Shown in pieces: positions 25,911-33,656 of a stretch of DNA of 64,000 nt. The DNA is taken from assembly GCA_963922455.1 (NCBI GenBank), contig CAWUIO010000011.1, positions 1 to 64,000 of the forward strand. Reading direction: 5' to 3'. The translations under genes were made by a program, and so were the position numbers. This DNA comes from CAWUIO01 sp963922455 (GTDB taxonomy: Bacteria > Bacteroidota > Bacteroidia > Cytophagales > Microscillaceae). The notes under the pieces were generated by a model. It was not told the origin of the DNA. It made no database searches and saw nothing but the letters and a program-made list of their open reading frames with translations. Numbering within the stretch: the first letter of the stretch is position 1; the number at the start of each line of letters is the position of its first letter.

Positions 25911-26612
25911 ATGAAAGCGGCGATTATCGTTCCGCTTCCTCAGGAAGCCCAGAGCCTTACAAGGCAAAAACTGACCTTTGGCCAAGTTTTCCCCTTAGCG
26001 GAAGACTTGGCTATTTTTCAATCGGGTATGGGGCCCCAAGCCATTGAGCAAGCGGTGCGTACCTTAGCCTCGCAACAATACACCCACCTCCTTAGTTGGG
26101 GTACCGCGGTGGGCTTATCGCCAGAAATTCAGGTGGGCGATATCCTCTTACCGGAGTACATTACAGATACCCACGGGAAAAAATGGCCTATTTCACCAGC
26201 TTGGTTTCAGGAAGTTGAGCCCCTTGTTAAAAAATTGCCCCAATGCCATAAGGGGCCTATGGCCGGAGCCGAAGTGCTCTTACATACCCAAGAAGATAAG
26301 CAGGTACTGTATCAACAGACGGGAGCATTGGCCGCCGATATGGAAAGTTTGGCCCTTGCCCAAGCAGCCCAAAAGCATCAATTAGAATTTTTGGTGATAA
26401 GAGCCGTTTCGGATACTCAGGACATGCGCCTCCCCCGCCCTGTTATCCAAGCTTTGGATGAGCGGGGTAACTTGCAGGTCCTTAAATTTTTGGGTGGATT
26501 GGCTCGTTACCCCCAGGACATCCTCCCTCTAATCAAGTTGGCTCGAGGTTTTTTTCGGGCCCGTAAAAGTCTTAAACTAGTAGCCTATACTCTTTGGCAA
26601 ATCAAACCTTAA
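25911..26612 (+). CDS. hpnG: hopanoid-associated phosphorylase HpnG
   Basis: A 233-residue member of the nucleoside phosphorylase fold. Key elements are the N-terminal AAIIVPLPQEAQSL, the mid-protein LLSWGTAVGLSPEIQVGDIL and the purine/ribose-site helix GALAADMESLALAQAAQ with FLVIRAVSDTQDMRLP. HpnG removes adenine from adenosylhopane to give (phospho)ribosylhopane, the step after HpnH. The C-terminal PQDILPLIKLARGFFRARK matches hopanoid-type members rather than MTA/SAH nucleosidase. It sits 9 bp after shc. A general purine phosphorylase role is the alternative. Confidence 0.85.
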   Translation: MKAAIIVPLPQEAQSLTRQKLTFGQVFPLAEDLAIFQSGMGPQAIEQAVRTLASQQYTHLLSWGTAVGLSPEIQVGDILLPEYITDTHGKKWPISPAWFQEVEPLVKKLPQCHKGPMAGAEVLLHTQEDKQVLYQQTGALAADMESLALAQAAQKHQLEFLVIRAVSDTQDMRLPRPVIQALDERGNLQVLKFLGGLARYPQDILPLIKLARGFFRARKSLKLVAYTLWQIKP

Positions 26613-26630
26613 CGATTCGGATATTAACCC

Positions 26631-27044
26631 ATGGATGAAAGCAAAAACGTCGATTATTTCAATCAGATCAGCAAAGAAAAATTTCCGGCTTACCTTGGCA
26701 TCGAGATTACCCAAGTAAAGCCCGGCGAGCTTCGGGCCAAAATGAAGATCCAGCCCCAGTTTTTTGCCCCCAATGGATTCGTACACGCGGGGAGCATCGT
26801 TACCCTTGCCGACACCTTGGCGGGCTATGCTACCGTCGCTCACCTTCCGGAGGGGGCTAAAGCCTTCACGACCCTGGAGCTTAAAAGCAATTTTTTAGGG
26901 GCAGCCCGGGAGGGCGATTTGGAAGCCATTGCTATTCCTGAGCATACTGGGCGTAGCACCCATGTGTGGCAAGTTTCTGTGTACCACGCCGAAAAGCAGA
27001 AAAAAGTAGCCTTTTTTACGTGTACCCAATTGGTGATTTACTAG
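26631..27044 (+). CDS. PaaI-type hotdog thioesterase
   Basis: A 137-residue hotdog-fold protein. The family motif is NGFVHAGSIVTLADTLAG, where the N/H region and following D/E-type residue are catalytic in PaaI-like acyl-CoA thioesterases. FTTLELKSNFLGAAREGDL then forms the central strands. It follows hpnG by 18 bp on the same strand and may simply be the last gene of that transcript; a hopanoid role is not evident. Its TAG stop shares its last base with the start of repeat copy 7. Confidence 0.85.
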   Translation: MDESKNVDYFNQISKEKFPAYLGIEITQVKPGELRAKMKIQPQFFAPNGFVHAGSIVTLADTLAGYATVAHLPEGAKAFTTLELKSNFLGAAREGDLEAIAIPEHTGRSTHVWQVSVYHAEKQKKVAFFTCTQLVIY

Positions 27045-27172
27045 GGGCTGCCCCCGGCTATCCCGTTTTGTGCTGTCAATCCACTTAATTAGCGCCGGGG
27101 TCGGGCTTTCGCTACTCGCCTGCTCCCCAACGGCCAGCGGCGGGCTCAAACAGGCCGCTCTATCCCTCAGCC
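27044..27172 (-). repeat. covarying GGCTT-type repeat, copy 7
   Basis: Outer helix GGCTG/CAGCC and inner helix CCCCGGC/GCCGGGG, both changed compensatorily relative to the common form. It lies opposite to the thioesterase gene, whose stop codon it touches. Together with copy 8 it brackets about 300 bp in inverted orientation. Confidence 0.85.
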
Positions 27173-27478
27173 GATTTTGAGAACCGGGATACGGGATTTG
27201 GGAACCGGGATACGGGATGTCTTAGCCTAAAATAATATCCTGCTCGGCTGCAAATGTTTTGCGCTCGCATCTTTCTGGCATATGTAATGCCCTTTTGGCA
27301 ATTCAATATGCGGAGGGGCATGACAAATTCCCGATAAAATACTGGACCTGCCGATCCTTTCCCCATTTTAGGTATCTTTTGCCCGAAAAGAGTCAGGCGT
27401 ATCACCCATACTCCTTAGCAAAAACATGGTACATGGGCTGCCGCATAATCTACCTCTCTCATCTCACTTCTGAATAAA
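27173..27478. other. non-coding segment between repeats 7 and 8
   Basis: A 306-bp stretch between two oppositely oriented repeat copies. It starts with a 21-bp tandem duplication (units at 27181-27197 and 27202-27218, core GAACCGGGATACGGGAT). I find no recognisable gene or RNA; possible frames have no protein-like content. Confidence 0.5.
27181..27218. repeat. 21-bp direct duplication beside copy 7
   Basis: Core GAACCGGGATACGGGAT appears twice in a row, separated by TTGG. A related GAACCGGGA also lies immediately outside copy 14 (near 61265), on the same side of that element. This may be slippage, or part of the sequence flanking this repeat subtype. Confidence 0.6.
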
Positions 27479-27616
27479 GGCTTAGGGATGGAAGCCCGAA
27501 GGGGCGAGACCGAAGGGGCCTGAGGGTGGGCCGGCTCGCGGCAGAGCCCGACAGCCCGACCGGCGCGGGCAGATTTGGACAGAATTTGCTCATACCTGTT
27601 CGCGCCGGGAAGCCCC
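27479..27616 (+). repeat. covarying GGCTT-type repeat, copy 8 (divergent)
   Basis: The middle of this copy has diverged strongly, yet both closing helices persist: GGCTT/AAGCC outside and CCGGCGCG/CGCGCCGG inside. The inner helix has a unique paired substitution. Its 3' end lies 5 bp from the stop of the caspase gene, on the opposite strand. Confidence 0.78.
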
Positions 27617-27621
27617 AGATT

Positions 27622-29484
27622 TTATTTTTTTAAGTAGAAGATAAACTCCCCTCCTTCGTCGCCTACATTTTTTAAGTGGCTGCCAATAGGCGTTTGGTCG
27701 GAATTATTGGCTACGGAAACTTTTACATAATTGACCAACTCAGATACGGGCACTTTGGCTTTTTGGTTTTCTTGTAAAAACTTGATAAAGTACTGGGCAA
27801 AGGGACTGTTTTTGCCTTCTCGCCCATCGGAGACAAACTCCAAGCGGCCCGAGGTTAAGGCCCAACGGGATTTGTATTGCTCTACGTTTTCAACGTAGCC
27901 CCGGCTGGCTTGACTAAACAGGGCGCCCGAAAAACAGGCATCGGCTACCAAAAATATGTGCTTGGCCGGGATGGCTTTGATATATTTGAGCAGGGTAGAG
28001 TTGGGAAGGTATTCGGTTTCCTCACCTTTGTGGGCATCCACCGGAATCCAGTAGCCTTCGTCTAAATCGGCATCGTAGTAGCCGTGGCCGGAAAAATAAA
28101 TTAAAAGGTTATCGCGGGAGCTCATTTCTTTGCGGACTTCGGCCAGTTTGTCTAATATGTTTTTGCCGGTAGCTCCATCATTATAGACCTCCACCATATA
28201 ATCGGGCTCAAAGGTGTACTTACTAAGCAGGAGGTTTTTGACATCTGAGGCATCTTTGTTGGCATTGCTAAGCTGATTCCAGTATTTGTAATCATCTATG
28301 GCAATCAAGAGTAGGTAATTGCTCCCTTGTTCGGTGACGTCAAACTCTAAATCTTCGGAGGCCCCGTGTTCTAATTTTTCGTTATCGTCGGGATCGGGGT
28401 CTATACCTCCTTGGTCTTTATTGTCTTTGATTTTATCTCCCTTGTCTTGAGGAAGCCTCGTATTGCTTACTTGAGGGCCATCGGCTCTTTGCCAGATAAT
28501 CAAGCGGTGGTCGGTGGCGCCAGAGGCCACAAAACTTTGATCGGGGCTAAATTTTACGTCCATAGCAAAGCCACCGTGTACTTTTATATTGTCTACTAGC
28601 TCCAACTGCCCTTCCCGGAAACGGTAGGTACGAAAGCCACTTTGTTGGGTGCAGCTCCAGTATTTTCCTTCGGGGTCGAAGTCGGCCTGGCGAATAGAGA
28701 CCTCATCCAGGAGAATCCGGTTTAATGTATCATAGCCTTTTTTATTGCGTTTAAACGGAAACACGGTACGGCTTTGGGCGGCCAAGAAGTAGTCGCCACT
28801 GGGGTGGAAATCGACACAAGCCAGGCTGGGCATATTGCCATAGTAGGCATTGCGGGTGAAATTGCCCTTTTTGATATTGTAAATCAAGACACCATTTCCG
28901 ACGGCAACCAAACTTTTACCATCCGGGCTCAGCTTGATCTCATTAATCCGCTTCATTTCGGTATCGCTGTAATCGAGAGATTGATGCTTAACAAATTCGC
29001 CATCTACTCGCTTCCAGACAATCATTTGGGTGTCATCTCCCGCGGAAATGAGGTATTGGGCATCGGCGGTGAGGGCTAAGCTGTTGACATAGCTTTTATG
29101 GGCGATCATTTTTTGAACCAAACGTTTTTGCTTCAAGTCATAGACGGCAATGTCTCCATAGTCTTGATATTTTCCAAAGACCATAAAGCTTTCGTCGGGA
29201 GCAAAAACGGTGGTCCCTCCTGCTACCCGGGGCTGGCCTTGGTATTGCCAGATTTTGACAAAGTTACGATCGTATAAAAAGATCGCATTGTCCACATTGG
29301 TAACACTCATGTAATTACGTTGGGGAGAGAAGTTGATATCTAGGATATTGGCTTCATAATCTTGCAAGACTTTATATTCGGTAAGCAAGAACCCCTGTGC
29401 TTTCAAGTTAGCACTAAAAATTATGCCTGCCCATGCCATCAATACTAGGCATTTGAGGGAGAAGTTGGTAAATCTAGTTTGCAT
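27622..29484 (-). CDS. secreted WD40-caspase (C14) protein
   Basis: A 620-residue protein with signal peptide (1-29, ending SANLKAQ). WD40-type repeats fill about 35-340 (AVYDLKQKRLVQKMIAHKSY, YLISAGDDTQMIVWKR, FVASGATDHRLIIWQR). An acidic, low-complexity linker (about 345-385) leads to a C-terminal caspase domain: YLLLIAIDDYKYWNQL, the catalytic His in LLIYFSGHGYYDADL and Cys in HIFLVADACFSGALFSQ. The signal peptide points to a periplasmic or surface protease whose propeller may sense a partner. Its targets are unknown. It is transcribed alone, divergent from the winged-helix cluster. Confidence 0.87.
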   Translation of the reverse strand: MQTRFTNFSLKCLVLMAWAGIIFSANLKAQGFLLTEYKVLQDYEANILDINFSPQRNYMSVTNVDNAIFLYDRNFVKIWQYQGQPRVAGGTTVFAPDESFMVFGKYQDYGDIAVYDLKQKRLVQKMIAHKSYVNSLALTADAQYLISAGDDTQMIVWKRVDGEFVKHQSLDYSDTEMKRINEIKLSPDGKSLVAVGNGVLIYNIKKGNFTRNAYYGNMPSLACVDFHPSGDYFLAAQSRTVFPFKRNKKGYDTLNRILLDEVSIRQADFDPEGKYWSCTQQSGFRTYRFREGQLELVDNIKVHGGFAMDVKFSPDQSFVASGATDHRLIIWQRADGPQVSNTRLPQDKGDKIKDNKDQGGIDPDPDDNEKLEHGASEDLEFDVTEQGSNYLLLIAIDDYKYWNQLSNANKDASDVKNLLLSKYTFEPDYMVEVYNDGATGKNILDKLAEVRKEMSSRDNLLIYFSGHGYYDADLDEGYWIPVDAHKGEETEYLPNSTLLKYIKAIPAKHIFLVADACFSGALFSQASRGYVENVEQYKSRWALTSGRLEFVSDGREGKNSPFAQYFIKFLQENQKAKVPVSELVNYVKVSVANNSDQTPIGSHLKNVGDEGGEFIFYLKK

Positions 29485-29580
29485 ACGAACGAAAATTTAG
29501 ACAAAAATTAAGATATACACCTTTTGAAGGTACGGGAAAGTCTCTACAATGTTAAAAGACTTTAAATTGAATACTCCGGT

Positions 29581-29597
29581 TTGTAAAATTGTTACAA
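29581..29597. promoter_or_regulatory. palindrome TTGTAA-N5-TTACAA
   Basis: A perfect inverted repeat with 6-bp arms and a 5-bp spacer, 56 bp upstream of the membrane gene at 29653. It has the same 6-5-6 geometry as the ACTTTG palindrome 8 bp downstream, but a different sequence. It may be a second operator; AT-richness makes chance occurrence possible. Confidence 0.4.
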
Positions 29598-29605
29598 AAG
29601 AATTT

Positions 29606-29622
29606 ACTTTGAATTACAAAGT
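29606..29622. promoter_or_regulatory. operator ACTTTG-N5-CAAAGT, site 1
   Basis: A perfect 6-5-6 palindrome 31 bp upstream of the 29653 gene. The same palindrome recurs at 30702 before the DUF4153 gene, with the shared downstream context G(T/C)-like CTTTTTA. TTACTTTG inside it nearly matches the Bacteroidota -7 box TAnnTTTG, so a bound repressor would block the promoter. The winged-helix protein encoded between the two sites is the natural candidate. Confidence 0.65.
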
Positions 29623-29652
29623 GCTTTTTAAACCACACGAGGGAAAGAAGAT

Positions 29653-30297
29653 ATGAAGAATCCTGAGCATCCTATGGAAACTTTGAGCGAGATACGCTCT
29701 TTGATGGAAAGATCTACTAAGTTTTTGTCTTTAAGCGGCTTATCGGGTATAGCGGCCGGTTTAATAGCCTTGGCTGGCGTATTGACTGGGGCGGCGTATT
29801 TAGGCATCTCCCCGTGGGGTACCGATTTGTACACGCTGCTCAAGTCGGGTGGTCCAGCCTTGGAACCGGTACGTTGGTTGATGGTTGGCGACGCAATCTT
29901 AATGATGAGTTTATCTGTGGGGTTTAGTACGTATTTCTGTTATCGTAAAGCTTGCCGAGCGGGGGTGAAATTATTAGATAGAAGTGGGTATCGCTTGGCT
30001 TACAATCTGGGATTGCCCTTGCTAGCCGGTGGTTTGTTTTGTATGATCATGCTATTTGGAGAGTATCCAGAGTTGGTTCCATCCCTTAGTCTCATATTTT
30101 ACGGGATGGCTCTATTGAATGCCTCCAAATATACCTTGGGAGAGATCCGGGTTCTAGGTTTGGGAGAAATTGGCCTGGGATTGATAGCTGGATTTAGCCC
30201 GGCACATGGCTTGTTGTTTTGGACGCTTGGATTTTCCTTGTTTCATATTTTTTATGGGGCGTGGATGTATCAGCGATATGACTATCAGCACGCTTAA
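29653..30297 (+). CDS. six-helix membrane protein of winged-helix/DUF4153 cluster
   Basis: A 214-residue integral membrane protein with about five to six helices (for example LSGIAAGLIALAGVLTGAAY, AILMMSLSVGFSTYFC, GLPLLAGGLFCMIMLFG and LFWTLGFSLFHIFYGAWM). A start at the internal ATG 29674 (METLSEIRSLMERST) is possible. Function unknown. It belongs to a gene set often seen in Bacteroidota together with a small winged-helix regulator and a DUF4153-type membrane protein, both of which follow. An operator palindrome precedes it. Confidence 0.7.
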   Translation: MKNPEHPMETLSEIRSLMERSTKFLSLSGLSGIAAGLIALAGVLTGAAYLGISPWGTDLYTLLKSGGPALEPVRWLMVGDAILMMSLSVGFSTYFCYRKACRAGVKLLDRSGYRLAYNLGLPLLAGGLFCMIMLFGEYPELVPSLSLIFYGMALLNASKYTLGEIRVLGLGEIGLGLIAGFSPAHGLLFWTLGFSLFHIFYGAWMYQRYDYQHA

Positions 30298-30357
30298 GAC
30301 AAAAATTGACACACGATTAGCCATAAAGGCAGCCTATTAATCTATTTTATCTCCCCT

Positions 30358-30684
30358 ATGAAAAAAAGCAGTAGCAGTATTATAGACGGCTTGAATGAAT
30401 TATTTAACAGCAAAGTAAAAGTGGGGATCATGGCCATCTTAGTAGTAAATGATTGGGTTGATTTTAAATCGCTTAAAGAGTTACTCGATCTAAGTGATGG
30501 GAACCTGGCCAGTCATGTCAAGGCGCTGGAAGCCAATAATTGTATACAAGTAAAAAAAGAATTTGTAGGTAAAAAGCCACGCACTTCCTATAAATGCACC
30601 CTTGAGGGGCGTCAAGCTTTCCAAGATCATTTGAATGCTTTGGAGGAGTTGTTAAATCATCAGGCTATACGATTGAAGAAATAA
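30358..30684 (+). CDS. winged-helix transcriptional regulator (HTH_34-like)
   Basis: A 108-residue protein made almost entirely of one winged helix-turn-helix domain: NELFNSKVKVGIMAILVVND, the recognition region LDLSDGNLASHVKALEANN and the wing VKKEFVGKKPRTSYKCTLEG. This resembles the MarR-related HTH_34 group, which usually represses its own cluster. The ACTTTG-N5-CAAAGT palindromes upstream of both neighbouring membrane genes are probable binding sites. No ligand-binding domain is attached. Confidence 0.85.
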   Translation: MKKSSSSIIDGLNELFNSKVKVGIMAILVVNDWVDFKSLKELLDLSDGNLASHVKALEANNCIQVKKEFVGKKPRTSYKCTLEGRQAFQDHLNALEELLNHQAIRLKK

Positions 30685-30701
30685 AAAAAATTTAAACATT
30701 A

Positions 30702-30718
30702 ACTTTGCAATTCAAAGT
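30702..30718. promoter_or_regulatory. operator ACTTTG-N5-CAAAGT, site 2
   Basis: The second copy of the palindrome, 11 bp upstream of the DUF4153 gene ATG. It overlaps TAACTTTG (30700-30707), an exact TAnnTTTG -7 box, so binding would cover the promoter core. Arms and spacer length equal those of site 1; the spacer differs (CAATT against AATTA), as expected for a dimer-binding site. Confidence 0.68.
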
Positions 30719-30729
30719 ACTTTTTAGCT

Positions 30730-32313
30730 ATGAAAAAGAAACATCTTTACTTATTGGTCTTGCTAGGAATTTACCACGTTCTCTTCTGGGGGGAGGATTT
30801 TGGAATTAATTTGGGGATATTTCACCTGGTATGGTTAGGTGTGTGGGTACGATTTTACCCAAGTTCTTTTCTGTTTGGTTTTACCCGTATGGGTTTGTTA
30901 GGAACGACTGTAGCCGCGGTTTTCGGGGTTTTGCATCATTCCACGATTAGTTACATAGCCTATTTTGCTTCGTTTGCTGTAACGACCGTGTACTTGCACG
31001 CTCCTATATTAAAGTCACTTACCTATGGATTACGCTATGCGGTCCATGATTATTGGCAAGCCCTCAAGCTTGTATTTACCTGGAATCGTATATCTGGGCA
31101 CTCGCTTAGGCAGGAGCTTTTACATAAAGGAGAAAAGGGCTACAAATCATTGGTTTATAAAGTCTGGGGTACAAAATCCTGGCAAAGGGTCTTGCACGTG
31201 AGTATTTTCCCTTTACTTTTCTTTGGAATCTTTCTGTTTTTATACCGCATCGCCAATCCTGATTTTGCCTATTTAATTGACCACGCTTGGTTGAAGCTGC
31301 AAGATAGTCTGTACAATTTCTTTACGTATATCAGTATTGAATATATAGTCTTTATAAGTGCTGGCTTTATTTGGATAGGTCTTAGTCTTTATCACCGATA
31401 TCATGCGGCGTTTTCTATCCGGGAGGCCTTATGTTCTGAGCTATTACTCAGAAGCAGAAAGGATTACAAGGGAAGCGGCATTTTATTGCCTATGAATGAG
31501 CTAACTCAAGAGTACCGCACGGCTATCTTGACATTTGGGCTATTAAATATACTCTTATGTTTGGTAAACCTCACAGATGTAGGATACATCTGGATATCAT
31601 TTGACCCCAGGCAGGTGAATGACCTCACAGGTATGGTACACCGTGGCACCTATGTGCTCATTTTCAGTATTTTATTGTCCATGTTTTTGGTTTTGTACTG
31701 GTTTAGGGCCAATTTAAACTTTTATCCCAGAGGGAAAATACTCCGTAGATTGGCCTTAGTTTGGATTTACCAGAATGCTTTTTTGGCTTTATCTGTGGGA
31801 TTAAGAACGTACTACTACATTGCCGAACAGGGTATGGCTTACAAAAGGCTCGGGGTATTATTATTTTTAGTGCTGACCCTGTTTGGCTTATTTAGCTTAA
31901 TAGTAAAAGTACGTGACCGAAAATCTTTATATTTTGTTTGGAAGTATAACAGCTGGGCAGCCTATATCATGCTGATTGCGATGAGTACCATAGATTGGGA
32001 TATGATGATCGTACGATACAATTTAGATCACGTCACCAGGAAAGGGAGAGTAGCCGATGGATTTACCATGAGTCGGGCTCCTAAGACACTAAGGCTGGTG
32101 TATCCTTACCTAAAAAATCAAGATCCGGAAAAACTAGGCACTATTTCTTCATCAGATTTTGTTTATGATACAAGAATTCCAGAATTTATTGAAAAATTTG
32201 AAAAAAAATCTTGGAAATCATGGAATTACTCAGAATATGTTACGTATATGTACTTAAAAGAGGTTTTACAAGATGATTTAAGCTTGGCAAACAGCGAAAC
32301 GAATACGCATTGA
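30730..32313 (+). CDS. DUF4153-type polytopic membrane protein
   Basis: A 527-residue protein with about ten predicted membrane helices in the first 425 residues (such as VLHVSIFPLLFFGIFLFLY, YIVFISAGFIWIGLSLY and LGVLLFLVLTLFGLFSLIV). A soluble tail of about 90 residues follows, with a motif YNLDHVTRKGRVADGFTM. It resembles DUF4153/DUF4173 membrane proteins, whose function is unknown. It is the third gene of the winged-helix cluster and has its own operator immediately before the ATG. Confidence 0.75.
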   Translation: MKKKHLYLLVLLGIYHVLFWGEDFGINLGIFHLVWLGVWVRFYPSSFLFGFTRMGLLGTTVAAVFGVLHHSTISYIAYFASFAVTTVYLHAPILKSLTYGLRYAVHDYWQALKLVFTWNRISGHSLRQELLHKGEKGYKSLVYKVWGTKSWQRVLHVSIFPLLFFGIFLFLYRIANPDFAYLIDHAWLKLQDSLYNFFTYISIEYIVFISAGFIWIGLSLYHRYHAAFSIREALCSELLLRSRKDYKGSGILLPMNELTQEYRTAILTFGLLNILLCLVNLTDVGYIWISFDPRQVNDLTGMVHRGTYVLIFSILLSMFLVLYWFRANLNFYPRGKILRRLALVWIYQNAFLALSVGLRTYYYIAEQGMAYKRLGVLLFLVLTLFGLFSLIVKVRDRKSLYFVWKYNSWAAYIMLIAMSTIDWDMMIVRYNLDHVTRKGRVADGFTMSRAPKTLRLVYPYLKNQDPEKLGTISSSDFVYDTRIPEFIEKFEKKSWKSWNYSEYVTYMYLKEVLQDDLSLANSETNTH

Positions 32314-32554
32314 TTAATTTTTTAAATAAACGTAAACCCTAGTAATAATTAAGCACCACGGGTTCATATGACAACTTGTAGAAAAAAGCTTAAACATTCC
32401 CTTGGTTCTTTTAGTAATTAATTATGTATTCAACTATCTAGTGTAGGATTATACAAAAGGTGTGTGTATACTAGGCAATCACACTTTTTACCTGCTATAT
32501 TTTAAAATATTTACAATCAAAGCTTTAGGAAAGTAGGGACATTTTCTTATAAAA

Positions 32555-33472
32555 ATGATAAAAGTAACAATCGATAAAAATTCAGGTTATTGTTTTGGGG
32601 TTGAGTATGCCATCCAAATGGCTGAAGACGAGCTAATTGAAGGCAAAACCCTGTATTGCCTTGGAGATATTGTCCATAATGATATGGAAGTCAATCGGCT
32701 ACACAATAAAGGGCTTCGTATCATTGACCGGGAAGATCTTAAACACATCCGTGATAGTAAAGTATTGATTCGTGCTCACGGTGAGCCCCCTGAGACTTAT
32801 CAAATCGCTTTAAAGAACAATTTAGAGCTTATAGATGCATCCTGTCCGGTTGTCCTTAAACTCCAAAACCGAATCAAAAATGCTTATGACAAGGCAAAGG
32901 AGGAAAAAGGTCAAATTGTTATTTATGGCAAAAGAGGACATGCAGAGGTAATTGGTTTGGCCGGACAGACCCAACAAGAAGCTATTATTGTTACCCGCGA
33001 AGAAGACTTAGATCAAATTGATTTTAGTAGGCCGGTTACATTATTTAGCCAGACTACCAAAAGTACCGAAGGTTTTTATCGCATAAAATCCTTGATTGAA
33101 AAAAGGTTATTAGCTTATTCTCCCAAAAATGTGGGACAAGATTCGAGTACCTCCCCCTACCTTGACGCAAATGATAGTATCTGCCGGCAAGTTTCCAATC
33201 GTGAAAGCCAACTCCAAAAGTTTTCACAAGAGCAAGATGTAATTTTATTTGTAAGCGGTAAAAAAAGTTCTAATGGAAGAGCCTTATATGAAGTTTGTAA
33301 GGACACTAATCCGAGGAGCTACTTTATACAAAGTGAAGCAGATATTGATCTATCTTGGATCCAACAAGATGACCGAGTAGGTATTTGTGGAGCTACTTCT
33401 ACTCCAAGTTGGCTCATGGAACAAGTAGCAGAATACGTATCTGAGCAAAACCTAAATTTAGTAGTCTCTTAA
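32555..33472 (+). CDS. ispH: 4-hydroxy-3-methylbut-2-enyl diphosphate reductase
   Basis: A 305-residue IspH (LytB). The three iron-sulfur cluster cysteines are visible: SGYCFGVEYAI, IDASCPVVLKL and GICGATSTPSWL. The substrate-site motifs LIRAHGEPPE (His), YGKRGHAEVIGLAG (His) and FSQTTKST are also present. It makes IPP and DMAPP in the last step of the MEP pathway and so supplies the squalene-hopanoid genes. It appears monocistronic; 240 bp of AT-rich DNA precede it. Confidence 0.93.
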   Translation: MIKVTIDKNSGYCFGVEYAIQMAEDELIEGKTLYCLGDIVHNDMEVNRLHNKGLRIIDREDLKHIRDSKVLIRAHGEPPETYQIALKNNLELIDASCPVVLKLQNRIKNAYDKAKEEKGQIVIYGKRGHAEVIGLAGQTQQEAIIVTREEDLDQIDFSRPVTLFSQTTKSTEGFYRIKSLIEKRLLAYSPKNVGQDSSTSPYLDANDSICRQVSNRESQLQKFSQEQDVILFVSGKKSSNGRALYEVCKDTNPRSYFIQSEADIDLSWIQQDDRVGICGATSTPSWLMEQVAEYVSEQNLNLVVS

Positions 33473-33594
33473 AATTTAAAAATTTAGGCTGTTTCCCGTA
33501 AAATATTGTACTTTGTTAAGTGTCAGCTCTTGACTCTAAGGGTTTCTTTTTCAATGAATAATAATTACATCAAGTTATTGGAATAAAAATTTCC

Positions 33595-33629
33595 TTTGAT
33601 TTTATTTTCTCGAAAAGTTCCTAATTTTG
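33595..33629 (+). promoter_or_regulatory. probable nqr operon promoter
   Basis: TTTG at 33595-33598 and TAATTTTG (TAnnTTTG) at 33622-33629, separated by 23 bp, fit the Bacteroidota sigma-A consensus at the long end of its spacing. The -7 box lies 27 bp before the nqrA ATG. Confidence 0.45.
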
Positions 33630-33656
33630 TAGGCATCTTCAATTCAAATTAGGCCT

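Noticed and set aside
32453..32490. Imperfect hairpin AAAAGGTGTG / CACACTTTT as terminator of the DUF4153 gene
   Set aside because: It has a bulge, weak GC content and lies about 140 bp after the stop, so support is too thin.
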